From assembly GCA_009859145.1 (NCBI GenBank), contig VRVR01000031.1, positions 202,597 to 266,596 on the forward strand: 64,000 nt of DNA, read 5' to 3'. The DNA comes from Andalucia godoyi (lineage: Eukaryota; Discoba; Jakobea; Jakobida; Andaluciidae). Below the pieces are notes generated by a model that was not told where the DNA came from, did no database searches, and worked only from the letters and a program-made list of their open reading frames with translations. Both the position numbers and the translations under genes were made by a program. Shown piece after piece: positions 1 to 10,086 of the stretch (positions within the stretch are counted from its first letter, which is position 1; every line of letters starts with the position of its first letter).

Positions 1-401
1 CGCTTCACCGGCTTTTGAATCCCCGGAATGCGGATCATGGCTTCTGCAATCGACGGGAAGATATGGTCGGCCGTAGACTTTGTCGCATCCGATCCATAAA
101 GCTCCTTCACAATCGCACGCCGCGTCAGAGCAATCAATCTCTGGTAAGGAGTCGCGGACCCCTGCAGCCGCGTTACGCTCTTCATGTACTCATGGACCGA
201 GTCCGACAGATGCAGCAGCAAAAAGTACACATTCGCCGCATTCAAAATCGAATACTCCACATTCCGGTCGTTCGAAAATGGAAGAACAAGCAGCGCTGTC
301 CGCGGAACAAGAATATCGGACACTACTATATACGAATCTAGCGCGTACATCGGAAGCCGATTCTGCACCGCATTCGCAAACAGCGAAAGAACACTCGTCA
401 T
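1..401 (-). CDS. Unrecognised protein, N-terminal part (runs off window start)
   Basis: An open frame reads leftward from the ATG at 399-401 to the window edge, giving about 133 residues with no stop. It begins MTSVLSLFANAVQ and ends near GIQKPVKR. The first 80 residues are hydrophobic and helix-like without a clear membrane segment; the rest is mixed and basic. G or C at third codon positions is common, as in neighbouring genes, which supports coding. No motif is recognised and no function is offered. Open frames on the plus strand over the same bases look like shadows of it. The 5' flank holds a CAA-rich tract and is AT-rich. The reading frame is fairly sure; the identity is unknown. Confidence 0.6.
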   Translation of the reverse strand, partial: MTSVLSLFANAVQNRLPMYALDSYIVVSDILVPRTALLVLPFSNDRNVEYSILNAANVYFLLLHLSDSVHEYMKSVTRLQGSATPYQRLIALTRRAIVKELYGSDATKSTADHIFPSIAEAMIRIPGIQKPVK

Positions 402-892
402 TATCCACCCTTTTTCTCAACCGCCTCTTTCCCTCCCCACCAAAAACAACAACAACAACAACAAGCAAACAATATCAAAGTACAACCTTTTCCGCAGTAA
501 TGAAAATTAATTAATTAATTATCAATAAAACACCCAAAGAAGCAGAGCAAAGGAGCCACAAAAACCCAACATTAAAGAAGGCCAAAAGACTGCGCGCGTC
601 AAGTATCAAGTATCAAGTGTCAAGTATCAAGTGTCTTTTTTTGTTGGTGTGCAGCAGACTACAGTCAGTCAAGCCTTTTTTTTTTGAATTGCGCGGATAA
701 AAGTGAAAAGGACGTTTCCGCGAGATTTTACGAATGATCAGCTGGGCGAAAGTGGATGATTTTTCTTAATTAAAAAAAGTATTTAATTTTTTCATTTTTT
801 AATTAAAAATTTCTTTTTGGTGGGGAATGGTTTCCGCGGTGAATTGTGCAAAAGGTTCAAAAAAAGGGGCCTAATAACAAGGAACAGCAAGG
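402..892. other. Intergenic, AT-rich, between divergent genes
   Basis: No credible gene. It separates the divergent starts at 401 (minus) and 893 (plus). It contains a short heptamer array (599-635) and long A/T runs around 670-820, with TTAATTAA-type palindromic stretches near 508-520 and 765-805. It presumably holds both promoters. Confidence 0.6.
599..635. repeat. Heptamer tandem repeat TCAAGT(A/G)
   Basis: Five head-to-tail copies of a 7-base unit, TCAAGTA or TCAAGTG, in the intergenic DNA before the transporter gene. The copies differ only at the last base. Confidence 0.85.
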
Positions 893-2035
893 ATGAAGCT
901 GCGTTGCTCGGGGCCGCTATCCACGAGTGCGTCGTACAAGATTGCGGCGCTGATATTTATTTCGGTTCAGATTTTGTTTGCGGTTTACACACTGCTTTCT
1001 GCGCGAGCACTGTCTGGCTCAAGCTCTTTTCATCCATTGTTCTTCATTGTGCTGCGGGGACTGTTTGCGACACCGCCGATGATGCTGCTTGCGTATCTTG
1101 CGGATCGGCATGTGCCTCGATCGTGGAGCAGCTTGAAGGGGCCGTCTATGCTTGGGATCCTTGGGTTCGGGTTTTCTCAAACGACGTATGTGTATGCGAT
1201 CATGTGGTCTTCTGCACTCACGGCCTCCTTGTTCCAACAGCTGATTCCGATCGTCACGACGATCACGTCGGTTATTCGAAAACAAGAGACGATGAGCCTG
1301 CGCAAGGGACTCGGAGTCGCGACGTCCTTCATCGGATGCTCTATTATCATTTTGAATCCGTTCGACGGCACGTTCAAGGCAGATATTGAACCCTGGGGTA
1401 TTGTTGCAATGGTCGTCAACATCACTTCGAACTCGGTGTACTTGTTCAAACTGAAAAAGGTCCTTGCGACTTCCGGTATACCGACGCTTACAGTGACTGC
1501 GATATCCTTCTTGTCGGGCCTCCTGTTTCTCACGCTCATTGCGCTTCCAGTTTTCTTGTTTATTGAGACGGACGTGGATGTGTGGAGACCGCTGAGAGAA
1601 CCAACGGCTTTGGGGATATTCACCGTGGTCTACGCTGGGCTGGTTTCTTCGTGTTTGTCATTCTCGATATCCAACATTGGAGTCAAGATGTCCGACCCGA
1701 TGTTTTCGGCGCTCTTCAATCCGCTGCAGCCGGTGTTTGTGGCGATCTTTGGCCTTTTGGTCTTTGGCGGAACACCGTCCATTGGGCAACTTGTCGGCGG
1801 ACCTTTGGTCCTTGGAGGACTGTCGCTCGTGCTCTATGAAAAGCGACGAGAGGCTCGTGCAAGGGATACTGTTCTGAAACTCAAGGAAGCAGGATCGATG
1901 CCAGACACAGATGAGCAGGAGATGAACGAGACAAGAATCGCAGATCGCTCGCTGTTGAACGACCAGGATGTCCCCGACTACGACGAACACGAACATCAGC
2001 ACGAGCACGAAGGCCAGGGCGAATGCGAATACTAG
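893..2035 (+). CDS. Drug/metabolite transporter superfamily (EamA-like) membrane protein
   Basis: A 380-residue integral membrane protein of the DMT/EamA type, which usually has ten membrane helices in two repeated halves and exports or exchanges small metabolites. Hydrophobic segments follow one another from residue 16 to about 320. The spots typical of the fold are visible: FIVLRGLFATPPMML early in half one, SALTASLFQQLIPIVTTI in helices 3-4, and the matching DPMFSALFNPLQPVFVAIFG in half two. The tail from about residue 322 is hydrophilic and ends in a His/Glu-rich stretch (EHEHQHEHEG) that may sit in the cytoplasm and could bind metal. The closest plant relatives would be WAT1-type (UMAMIT) transporters. 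Substrate unknown. The ATG at 893 is the first in frame. Confidence 0.8.
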   Translation: MKLRCSGPLSTSASYKIAALIFISVQILFAVYTLLSARALSGSSSFHPLFFIVLRGLFATPPMMLLAYLADRHVPRSWSSLKGPSMLGILGFGFSQTTYVYAIMWSSALTASLFQQLIPIVTTITSVIRKQETMSLRKGLGVATSFIGCSIIILNPFDGTFKADIEPWGIVAMVVNITSNSVYLFKLKKVLATSGIPTLTVTAISFLSGLLFLTLIALPVFLFIETDVDVWRPLREPTALGIFTVVYAGLVSSCLSFSISNIGVKMSDPMFSALFNPLQPVFVAIFGLLVFGGTPSIGQLVGGPLVLGGLSLVLYEKRREARARDTVLKLKEAGSMPDTDEQEMNETRIADRSLLNDQDVPDYDEHEHQHEHEGQGECEY

Positions 2036-2594
2036 GTGCACAGCAAAGTGTTCATGTAAGTTATTGTTGAAAAAAATGTCTTCTTATAGACGTCTGTACG
2101 CCTACGCTGCACACTATTTTGCAGTTTGTGATGCAAGTCCGTCGTCCGATTGCGGATCTTCTGTTGCATTCGCAGTGGCGCTCGACGCATTGTGCACACC
2201 ATTGGCGAACCTTTTCTACCGTTGCAATCTTTGGATTCGAGTGTATCTGAAGCACCAACACAAACGATGTAAATTCGAAAAGTGTCTTTCGATCCTACAT
2301 GAGGCAGTTTTAAGAAAGGTATACGTTGGTGTTTTTTTAAAATTCCGAGTCGATGGAAGATAAAATGAGAACAGAGAAGATGACCCGTCGCACATAACGT
2401 TACCGCAGCGCTTGCAGCAGCTGTGGGCGCATCGGGCCTGCACACCTCTGTGTCGCGACGGCGGAGACAGCTTTGTGTATCAACGTTGAACATCAAACAG
2501 TACGATTTTCTAACCGCAGTCAACTTGAGAATTTCTTCGTTCTTCGCGTTTTTTCCTTTTCTTTTTATTATTTTCTGTTTTTTTATTTTTTATT

Positions 2595-2700
2595 TTTACT
2601 GTCGATCCCTCAAGCAGCACCCTTCACCAAAGACAGAAAAGCATCTCATGGCTCCGAAGAGGGACAGCCTAGCCGATGACCGATAGGTTTTTTGGCGAAC
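2595..2700 (+). other. Dispersed element, copy B (short form): candidate ncRNA or short ORF
   Basis: Four blocks are collinear with 35538-35808: TTTACTGTCGATCCCTCAAGC, then ATGGCTCCGAAGAGGGA, then GACAGCCTAGCCGATGACC, then TTTTTGGCGAAC. Each block is about 85-92% identical to its partner by eye. This copy contains a 12-codon frame starting at 2648, MAPKRDSLADDR, ending in TAG. It lies about 260 bp upstream of the RNase start, on the same strand. Whether it is RNA, a short peptide gene or a promoter module cannot be decided from one window. Confidence 0.45.
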
Positions 2701-2854
2701 GGCGGAGACGACCACACTTCAGCAAAAGCAAGCGCGCTGCGTCACACCGCACGTAGATACTGCTGCCCATTTTTTGTTTTAGTCGACAGCTGTCAACTCA
2801 TCCGTGCTATCCCGCAGCGATCACGAACGCATCAAACGCGAGAATGTTGGAGCT

Positions 2855-2898
2855 GGATAATAATGATAATGATGATAATGATGATAATGATGATAATT
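2855..2898. repeat. GATAAT/GAT microsatellite
   Basis: Interrupted array of GATAAT and GAT units about 65 bp before the RNase start codon; probably promoter or 5' UTR. Confidence 0.85.
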
Positions 2899-2962
2899 GT
2901 TTTTTAAAAAAATAATTAAATAGAATTAATTCTTTTCTTTTTTGTTGGCGGTATCAATCTAG

Positions 2963-5641
2963 ATGAGCGCTGGGGCAGGCCCAGTTGTTGGGAAGCTTCA
3001 TCGCTTTGTTGAGCTGGTGTTTAAAGGAAAACGCGAGCTGGCGGTGTTCAAAGGATACGCATCGAAGCGAAAGTGCCTTGTGAGTCTTGCGGCTGGAGAC
3101 GAACTAGCAGTCGAGACTTCCAAACTGACGTTTGTCGTGCCATTTATTCCCAATACAGCAGTGCTTTCGCTCCAGGATTTCAAAGTCCAAACGGATAAAT
3201 TGCAGAAGCAGCTTGCGCTGAAGCCGCTGGACCAGTACGACGCATTGCACAGAGCGTTCGGTACAAGGGCGTTTTCGGCTTCGGATGCTGCATCCGTCTT
3301 GTTCAACCAAGGGCTTCCAGCCGATAGAAAGGACTCGACTCCCGTTTCGGGGGATGGTGCTGAGGCTAGTGGCTGTGGCGGCGGCGACGGAGATAGCACG
3401 CACGAGATCGTGGAGAATGCACAGGACAGCAATGTTCCAGCACGTGCGTTCATGGAAGCGTATGCAGTGCATCTGATGCTGCTTGACCAAGACGTGTTTT
3501 TCCGGCCGAAGCGAAGCAGCGATCGCGAGTCGTTGTTCCTTTGCCGATCGTCGGAAGATGTTCGCTTAGCGGTGCAGCGTTGCGCAGTGGCACAAGATCG
3601 CAAAGTTTTGAATCTTCTTTGTTGCTTGAGAATCTGTGGGCGACTGAAGGAGCTAGTGAAAGAAGGTGTGCTCCCGCTTGCGGATACTCCTGTTCCGTCC
3701 GAGGATATCCGGCGCGTTCTGTTGCACGAAATAGCCAAGAATCCAAGCAAGTACGGGCCGATGTTCAAGGATTCTGCAATGACATCGTGGAATCCGGACC
3801 TTGATCAGCACTTCTTGCACACTCTGCAGATGTACGCATTGTTCGGACATCTTGTACAACCTCATAACTTGCATGTCGCACTTCCGTCAACGCCCATCCG
3901 CGTGCCTTCGGTTTTGATGCGAGGAAAGGGCCACATGTCCGATTCATTTGACTACATTCAGCTTGCCGACTATCTGGACGATATGCGGCACATTCCAAAT
4001 GAGATACTTCGGCCGCTGCGACGGAGACCCGGTCCTCAGGATGCCCACAGACTGTGCGTTGATCTTGGCATTTTGGATGAAGTGCAAAACATGTCGCTCT
4101 TTCTTACTCCGTTGCAGTTGGATTTCATGAAACATCACGAGGATAGTGCCGGGGAATTGGTCGCTGGTGTTCCGTCGGTCGGCTCCACCCAGCATCTGGA
4201 TTACATCATGGGGTCACCCGACAAGCCGTATGACTGGGGTGATTTGGTAGCCTATGCTATTGACGACGCCAAGACAAGGGATGTTGACGATGCCGTATCC
4301 TTGCTGGAGGATGGTTCCATTGTTGTACATATTGCAGACCCTGGTAGGTTCTTCTCTGTGGCGAGTGAGTCTACTGACAAGGTCCACTCCATGGCGTTTG
4401 ACCGCATTACATCTGTTTACCTCCCTGAAAAGACAATTCCTATGCTGCCGTCGTCCCTTTCGGAAGGCTTGTTCTCGCTAGCGGCTGACCGTCCTTGTGC
4501 CGTTCTTTCGTTCTGCGCTCGCCTGTCTTCTGATGGCACCATTTTAGAGTCAAGAATTGTGCCGGCTGTCGTTCGTCGCATTGTCCGATTAACGTACGAA
4601 GGAGTGGACGGCCTGTTGGCGGCGTACCAGGGAGCTGCTGATGGAGCTGCGCCACATTCCGTCAGAGTACTGACTGCTCTTCACCGATTTTCCGTGGCGA
4701 GAGAACGGTTCAGGAAGGCAAGCGGTGCGATTGCAGTTGATCTTCCGCAGTGTGAATCCAGGGTCTCCTATGTCCAGACGTCTCCGAGCCGACGGGGTGA
4801 TCCGCAGGTTGTTTTGGATGTGCAGAGACCGTATCTCTCGAAATCGAAGAGTCTTGTGCAGGAAATGATGGTCCTGGCGGGAAGCATTGCCGCAGCATTC
4901 ACGTCGCAGTTTGCTGTTCCTGTTCCGTACCGTGTGCAAGCGCAACCGTTGCTGGATGCAGGCATATCAGCGGAATTGCATGCTGCCTCCGTCGCTTCTT
5001 TCTTGCCGGATCCTTCGAAAAACGTTTTGGGATACTCAGAAGCAGAGCTGCGCCACATTGTGTCTGGCTCGCAAATGGTCCGTAACATGACGGCAGCGAT
5101 CGTGCAAGTGGAGCCTGGTCCTCACGCTGGCCTTGGGCTTCCGGGATATGTACATGTCACGTCGCCAATCCGGCGATACGGAGACCTTGTTGTTCAGAGC
5201 CAGATCAAGTCGTTCTTGCGGAATGACACAACTGCGGGGCTTCCATTCTCCGCGGAGTCCATATCGCAGATCGTTTGCCCGCAGATGGACCGAGTTTCGC
5301 AATTAGCAACCCGACTGCAACGCGAGTCGGAGCGTTTCTGGCTGTGCTTCTACCTGGACCAGATGCTGCAGCAAGCGCGACAGAAGGGTGAGAAGTTCGT
5401 TTTGTGGGGACTCGTTACTTCGCTGGACGCATCCGATCAGCGAGGTATCTTCGGTGCAGACATCATGCTGCTGAGCCTTGGTATGCGCTGGCGGTTAGAT
5501 GTCCAAGAATCCGACGCGGTTGCTCCTGGCATGGTACTGCCTGTGGTTGTGAATGAGGTTTTTGCAGATCGCAGCTTTGTGCAACTCTCTCTTCTTCGCA
5601 CCCCTCCGTCGGCAACAACTCCCGTTGCACTATCTCCTTGA
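2963..5641 (+). CDS. RNB-family 3'-5' exoribonuclease (RNase II/Dss1-like)
   Basis: An 892-residue RNase II-family hydrolytic 3'-5' exoribonuclease. The RNB catalytic domain spans about residues 415-770. Its metal-binding aspartates sit in AIDDAKTRDVDDAVS, which keeps the D-x5-D-x-D-D spacing. Other family signatures are ITSVYLPEKTIPMLP and, near the end, VHVTSPIRRYGDLV, which carries the catalytic-site arginines. The N-terminus (RFVELVFKGKRELAVFKGY) resembles the SH3-like start of the cyanobacterial, plastid RNR1 and mitochondrial Dss1 branch rather than Rrp44 or Dis3L2, which have PIN or cold-shock domains. An organellar RNA-decay role is therefore inferred; I see no strong presequence after the ATG at 2963. 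It ends 114 bp from the convergent CEP95-like gene. Confidence 0.85.
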   Translation: MSAGAGPVVGKLHRFVELVFKGKRELAVFKGYASKRKCLVSLAAGDELAVETSKLTFVVPFIPNTAVLSLQDFKVQTDKLQKQLALKPLDQYDALHRAFGTRAFSASDAASVLFNQGLPADRKDSTPVSGDGAEASGCGGGDGDSTHEIVENAQDSNVPARAFMEAYAVHLMLLDQDVFFRPKRSSDRESLFLCRSSEDVRLAVQRCAVAQDRKVLNLLCCLRICGRLKELVKEGVLPLADTPVPSEDIRRVLLHEIAKNPSKYGPMFKDSAMTSWNPDLDQHFLHTLQMYALFGHLVQPHNLHVALPSTPIRVPSVLMRGKGHMSDSFDYIQLADYLDDMRHIPNEILRPLRRRPGPQDAHRLCVDLGILDEVQNMSLFLTPLQLDFMKHHEDSAGELVAGVPSVGSTQHLDYIMGSPDKPYDWGDLVAYAIDDAKTRDVDDAVSLLEDGSIVVHIADPGRFFSVASESTDKVHSMAFDRITSVYLPEKTIPMLPSSLSEGLFSLAADRPCAVLSFCARLSSDGTILESRIVPAVVRRIVRLTYEGVDGLLAAYQGAADGAAPHSVRVLTALHRFSVARERFRKASGAIAVDLPQCESRVSYVQTSPSRRGDPQVVLDVQRPYLSKSKSLVQEMMVLAGSIAAAFTSQFAVPVPYRVQAQPLLDAGISAELHAASVASFLPDPSKNVLGYSEAELRHIVSGSQMVRNMTAAIVQVEPGPHAGLGLPGYVHVTSPIRRYGDLVVQSQIKSFLRNDTTAGLPFSAESISQIVCPQMDRVSQLATRLQRESERFWLCFYLDQMLQQARQKGEKFVLWGLVTSLDASDQRGIFGADIMLLSLGMRWRLDVQESDAVAPGMVLPVVVNEVFADRSFVQLSLLRTPPSATTPVALSP

Positions 5642-5755
5642 TCGCTGCGCTATACATTTTCCATTTTCCCCACAGTCTATTTGTTGCTCATATTTACTGT
5701 ACAGAATGTATTCAAACTTGGAATAAAGCGACAACCGCTTTTTGCGTATTCTTCC

Positions 5756-7318
5756 TCACGCAATCCTTGAAAGAACAGCCTTGCGGATGGCTTCTTCGTT
5801 CACAGCCGAGGCATACTTCTTGTCTTCAGCGCTCTCTAAACGATCGCGAGCAAGTATGATCTCCTTCCATCGTTGCTCCCGAACCTCGCGAAGTAATTTC
5901 TCAGACGCAAATTTCTGTGCTTTCTGCGCCAGAATCCGCTGCTTGATCTCTGCTGCAATGTTCTCCTTCAGCATGTCTACCTGTTCAGAGTAATATTTTT
6001 GCTGAGCAGCCTTTGCTACGCGCTGATGAGCCTCACGTTCGCGTTCCTCAGCCTTCGTGATTGCCTTCTCAACCAACAAGCGTTCCTTTTCCAGACGGAG
6101 AATGTCGTGCCAGATGTTCTTGAACATTGTTTCCTCCTTTGACTTGCGGCGAATCATGACGGCCTTGGTCTCTCGTTCTTGCTCCACTTTGAACCTGTCT
6201 TCACGCAAATGATCCACTTTCTTTTGCAGCATCGCATTGCGAAGCGCAAGCTCCTCGTCAACCTTGGAACGCATCAAGATCATCTTCTGCACATCGGCGG
6301 TGATCTTGTCCAACTCCAAGTGAAATGGAGATGACTTCTGTTTACCCGCGCCGCTGGCCCTGGAAGAAGCAGATGCTGGCCGAGCGGACAACACGGCACG
6401 TCCACGAGCATCTGCTGTCTTTGGACGCTCGCCATTTCGTCCAAACGCTGCATGAGTACCAGCACCGCTGCCGCCGTGGGATGTCGCTGAGCCTCTCGAG
6501 TTCGAAGAAGGTTCCGCCACCTTTGGAGTCGGAAAGTGCTCCTCGGACGAATCGCTGGTTCCTGTTCCTGTTCCCCTCCTTGTCCTCGCCTCCTCTCCTT
6601 CCGATAGCAAGACGTGCGACTTAGAGGTAGCCGATTTCCTGCGATCTCTTTTGCGGTCATCTGAATCACTTTCCGACGACGAGCGCTCCTCCGAGTCCAT
6701 TGCTTCAAACTGGCTTTTGAACGCCATTGAGCCGGACGGCGCCTTATTCACTGCCGACTCTTCGGAGTCGCTGTCGAACCGCACGCGGTCATTTCGTGGA
6801 GAAGCTGGTACGTCGCTGCTGCTCGCGCTCGAATGCGGCTCAAGCCCAAGGTCTGCATTTTGACTTTTGAATCTTTGTTGCTTTTGTACAAGATCCATCA
6901 ACTCCTGGTGACCCTGATCCGAAGTCACATGCTGGTCTTTGCCCGCTTCTCTGCTCTCAGAAACAGCCTTTGCGTACTCAAGAACACCGTAAATTTCATA
7001 AATGATGTCAATCATTGCAAAGACAGTTTCTGGCTTCTTGTCGACGAGGTCCGACGCAGCAATATGCGGGAGCTTCGTCCCAATGACCTGGGCCACAGCA
7101 TCGATGACCTGCTGAGAATTCCACAAGTGATCCCGCCGCGACACAGGGGGTCTTACGATCGACGCAATTCGCACACCAATCATCTTTTCAAAAAGCACAA
7201 CAAACATCGAATCCGAACACGCATCCACAGAAGACACCGCTCGCGAAACACCCAGTTTATCCAGCAATTCATTCACTCGATTAATGTGAATAAGTTCGGA
7301 GGCTGAACTTCCCTTCAT
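5756..7318 (-). CDS. CEP95: CEP95-like centrosomal coiled-coil protein
   Basis: A 520-residue protein from the ATG at 7318. The N-terminal 115 residues (INRVNELLDKLGV ... VIDAVAQVIGTKLP ... VFAMIDIIYEIYGVLEY) look like the divergent calponin-homology-type domain at the front of CEP95/CCDC45. A Ser/Asp-rich, low-complexity middle follows (about 140-345). The C-terminal third is a long charged coiled coil (about 345-510) ending KAVLSRIA. CEP95 is found at centrosomes and spindle poles, so a basal-body role is likely, and the ciliary gene OFD1 lies two genes away. The frame stays open to about 7378 but only through non-ATG codons. Identity rests on architecture and the N-terminal domain: moderate confidence. 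Confidence 0.55.
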   Translation of the reverse strand: MKGSSASELIHINRVNELLDKLGVSRAVSSVDACSDSMFVVLFEKMIGVRIASIVRPPVSRRDHLWNSQQVIDAVAQVIGTKLPHIAASDLVDKKPETVFAMIDIIYEIYGVLEYAKAVSESREAGKDQHVTSDQGHQELMDLVQKQQRFKSQNADLGLEPHSSASSSDVPASPRNDRVRFDSDSEESAVNKAPSGSMAFKSQFEAMDSEERSSSESDSDDRKRDRRKSATSKSHVLLSEGEEARTRRGTGTGTSDSSEEHFPTPKVAEPSSNSRGSATSHGGSGAGTHAAFGRNGERPKTADARGRAVLSARPASASSRASGAGKQKSSPFHLELDKITADVQKMILMRSKVDEELALRNAMLQKKVDHLREDRFKVEQERETKAVMIRRKSKEETMFKNIWHDILRLEKERLLVEKAITKAEEREREAHQRVAKAAQQKYYSEQVDMLKENIAAEIKQRILAQKAQKFASEKLLREVREQRWKEIILARDRLESAEDKKYASAVNEEAIRKAVLSRIA

Positions 7319-7844
7319 TTTCTCACCGTGCCTTTTCCTCCTCCTCCTCGCCCTATTTCTACAATCAGTTGAATACAAATAACAATAACAATAACAATGA
7401 TGATTATATAATCAATCAACAGCAGTTCAAAATTATATCCGTATATGAATGAAGGAAGAAAAAAAAAGAAAAAAAAATAATATCTAAGAAACCCAGAGTC
7501 GTCGTCAGCATAGTCAATCGTCGACATTGAGAACGGTTTCTGTTGTTTTGCCAAAAAAGGCACACATGCCTAAAGCAGAAAAGCGCCGATTTTTCCCAAT
7601 TCAGAAATGGTCCGGCAGAAAGAAGCGTTTTTTATTGTTGCGGGCTTTTTTTTGCAGAAGAAGGGGGGGGTTGTAGGTATCTGCTGTAGTTTCCCAGCTG
7701 CCGTAACGCTGCCTTTTTTGCGCGGGTCGCCTGCGCAGCACTGCTGAGGATTATGGTGACAGCAGGGAATTAATATTTGCGAATCACAGGGTGTGAGAGG
7801 GAGAGGAGGGGGGAAAGATAGAGAATAGGAAAGAAGACGGCAAG
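7319..7844. other. Divergent intergenic region
   Basis: Between the starts of the CEP95-like and SMPD4-like genes. It holds an AACAAT-type microsatellite (about 7378-7400), an A-rich tract (7450-7485) and G-rich runs near 7660-7672 and 7800-7815. No gene is seen. Confidence 0.55.
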
Positions 7845-9884
7845 ATGGAGGTGATAGTGAATCCGTCGAATTTGGCGAGTCGGTTTGCGGAGATGGCGAA
7901 TGAGCCGAGTGTTCGATCGTCGTTTGTGCTTTTTTCAAAGATACTTGACTGTCATCCGCTTGATCGGTCTGTGTTTGTGCATCATTACCGGACCGTTCTT
8001 TCGAAATTGTGCAAAGGGGTATCGTGGCTTGATGTCGGCAGCCGCCAAAAGGAGTTTTCACAGCAGCTGTGGAGTGTTTTCAATCGAACCTCCAAGTTTT
8101 TCGACATTCTAGTTGAGCTGCAACGGATGAAAAACCGCGGGTTTGAGTTTCGGTTTGAGACGAAGCTGCTTCCTGAGCCTGCGCTGCTCGAGTTCAAGGT
8201 GGACACCAGAAGGCATTTTCTGGCCGAGTTTATGGAACCGGATGGATCGCACATCCTGGTCGGTGCTCTCGACTGCTTTGTCCTGGAGCTGCTTTACTAC
8301 ATCTCACAGCGCACTGTCTTTGCTCCGAACGGCAGCCGAAGACCCGAGGACAAGGTGTTTCCAATTGACATTTTGATGCTAGATGAAGTTGTTCGGCTGT
8401 ACGTAGTCATGTTTCCAGAGAATGTGAACCGACTTGTGTGTTTTGCAAACATGTTTCTGTTCCAGTTATCGCACTATATTCTTCCGCAAAAGAATCCAGC
8501 AGGACTGGCTACGCTGGATGTGTATCGGCTGCACCGTGTCCTGAAGGCCGGGAGATGCTTCTTGGTCGCGCTGCGCGGTGGCCCGCAAAATCGACATGCT
8601 GCAGCACTCAATGTCCATTCCCGAGGCGGTTCGTCGCGGGTCTTTCAGTCGTTTCTCGCCAGTTCATCATCATCGCCGTCGTCATCATCATCGTCGCTGT
8701 CTGCTGCAGAAAATGCGAGTCCAGGAAAGGGATCCTCGTCTGCATCGTCTGCATCCCCGACACCTCGAGTGGCACTCACAAATGTGTTTAAAGAACTGGA
8801 TCGTGATGTCTATCTGTGCGTCAAGTTTGTATTTTCGTGCTCGGATTTCACATGGGAGGATCGGTCGCTGCATTTTGTTTTCAACAATCTCCAGAACCAG
8901 GCGGTCAAGCTGTGGACCGAATGGGTGGGGCCAGCAATGGTGTGCGGCGAACGGAAACCGTGGAATGGAAAGCCGGTGTATGTCGTGGATGCTCCAGCAA
9001 AGTTTTTGATCCAGGATCGTTTCTGGAATTTTACAGGGCTCTTGCTGACGTACTTGTCCAAGATGCCCACGGGCATCATGAAGTGTGGCCGATCTGCGTC
9101 GCTGAAGCATGTTCAGCGCGTTCTGGATTTCATTCGCCAGATCGTCATTTTCAACGACGACGGGGTTCCATTCCTGAAGGTGTACGAATCGTTGCCTGTC
9201 CCGAAGGCTGTTGTCTGTTTTGACGAAGCGCTGCGAAAGGATTCCTGGCTGGATCGGTCCTTTACCGGTAGTCCAGGGGCGCTCTTTCACTCTGCGTATT
9301 TCCACGAGAGGCTGTTCAAGTTCTGTCTTGCCATCCGATCCTGCCCTGCACCCCATCCGATCTTTGAAGAGGACGATTCAGACGACGACGAAGACGGATC
9401 CATCAGCACGTCTGTTTCGCGCCGCATCGTTCGTCCAGTCAAGCGATTGTTCGTGTACGGTTCTATTGATGATGACAAGCGGAGAAAACGACGTGTTTTA
9501 GCATTGGACATTGTGCAGGCTTTTGGAGGCCTTCCACCGCAGTATTCTCTAAAGTCCGTTCGCTTGCCAGAAGACTCTGTAATGAAGAACGTTTACGCGG
9601 AAACGGATCCAGATGGCAGACTCACACGCGATGGAGCCTTGGATGTTCTGGATGGCAAAAAGATCTTCCCTCCGAACCTCCACCGGCGTTCTATGCTTCG
9701 CTCGCCGGTGCACCCGTTGGAAATCCCACGAAGCTTCGAGATCGCCTGGATCGTCAGTTTGACGGCAGTGCTTTACTCCAGGTTTGGTGTCAACATGCGA
9801 TTTCTCGCAGACCGCGATGTGCTTGCTCGCTATGTGTTTATGAGCTGCATGGCGTGCTTGCTTTACTTCATCTTTATTCGTTAA
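7845..9884 (+). CDS. SMPD4: SMPD4-like protein (neutral sphingomyelinase-3 family)
   Basis: A 679-residue protein whose order of conserved patches follows SMPD4 (nSMase3; family mit_SMPDase). Residues about 85-120 (FEFRFETKLLPEP) match the patch before the core. Next comes ALDCFVLELLYYISQR ... DEVVRLYVVMFP, like the human stretch that ends YLSWFLP. The C-terminal part has RSFEIAWIVSL ... VNMRFLADRDVLARY, like the human SYEIASLVRTLF ... CSRDDFLGSF region. The extreme C-terminus is hydrophobic (VFMSCMACLLYFIFI), fitting a tail-anchored protein of the nuclear envelope/ER. SMPD4 is linked to sphingomyelin hydrolysis and to nuclear pores and centrosomes. A Ser-rich insert lies near residues 265-305. 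The ATG at 7845 is the first in frame. Confidence 0.65.
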   Translation: MEVIVNPSNLASRFAEMANEPSVRSSFVLFSKILDCHPLDRSVFVHHYRTVLSKLCKGVSWLDVGSRQKEFSQQLWSVFNRTSKFFDILVELQRMKNRGFEFRFETKLLPEPALLEFKVDTRRHFLAEFMEPDGSHILVGALDCFVLELLYYISQRTVFAPNGSRRPEDKVFPIDILMLDEVVRLYVVMFPENVNRLVCFANMFLFQLSHYILPQKNPAGLATLDVYRLHRVLKAGRCFLVALRGGPQNRHAAALNVHSRGGSSRVFQSFLASSSSSPSSSSSSLSAAENASPGKGSSSASSASPTPRVALTNVFKELDRDVYLCVKFVFSCSDFTWEDRSLHFVFNNLQNQAVKLWTEWVGPAMVCGERKPWNGKPVYVVDAPAKFLIQDRFWNFTGLLLTYLSKMPTGIMKCGRSASLKHVQRVLDFIRQIVIFNDDGVPFLKVYESLPVPKAVVCFDEALRKDSWLDRSFTGSPGALFHSAYFHERLFKFCLAIRSCPAPHPIFEEDDSDDDEDGSISTSVSRRIVRPVKRLFVYGSIDDDKRRKRRVLALDIVQAFGGLPPQYSLKSVRLPEDSVMKNVYAETDPDGRLTRDGALDVLDGKKIFPPNLHRRSMLRSPVHPLEIPRSFEIAWIVSLTAVLYSRFGVNMRFLADRDVLARYVFMSCMACLLYFIFIR

Positions 9885-10086
9885 ATGCAGCTGCTTGATT
9901 CGCCAGTATAAAAATAAAATAAAATAATAATAATAATAATAAAAAGAGTCTCCTTCCTGTGGAACGAGCAAACTCCTCTCGACTTTCTTTTTTAAATGGA
10001 TGTCATCATGCTTGCTGCAGCATGTTCCGGCTCTGTATGTACATTCCCGACCCTCCTTTGGATTTGCGGGCATGGGCTCGAAATCT

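Larger units (their letters stand above)
2036..2962. other. Long intergenic region with an element repeated at 35.5 kb
   Basis: No convincing gene. Short open frames on both strands have biased, low-complexity translations. It holds a T-rich tract (2540-2600), an element related to one at 35538-35808 (2595-2700, listed separately) and a GATAAT-type microsatellite (2855-2898) just before the RNase gene. Confidence 0.55.

Noticed and set aside
2032-2523. 163-codon minus-strand ORF in the gap after the transporter
   Set aside because: Composition is basic and Cys-rich with no motif, and it starts and ends at no supported signals; it looks random.
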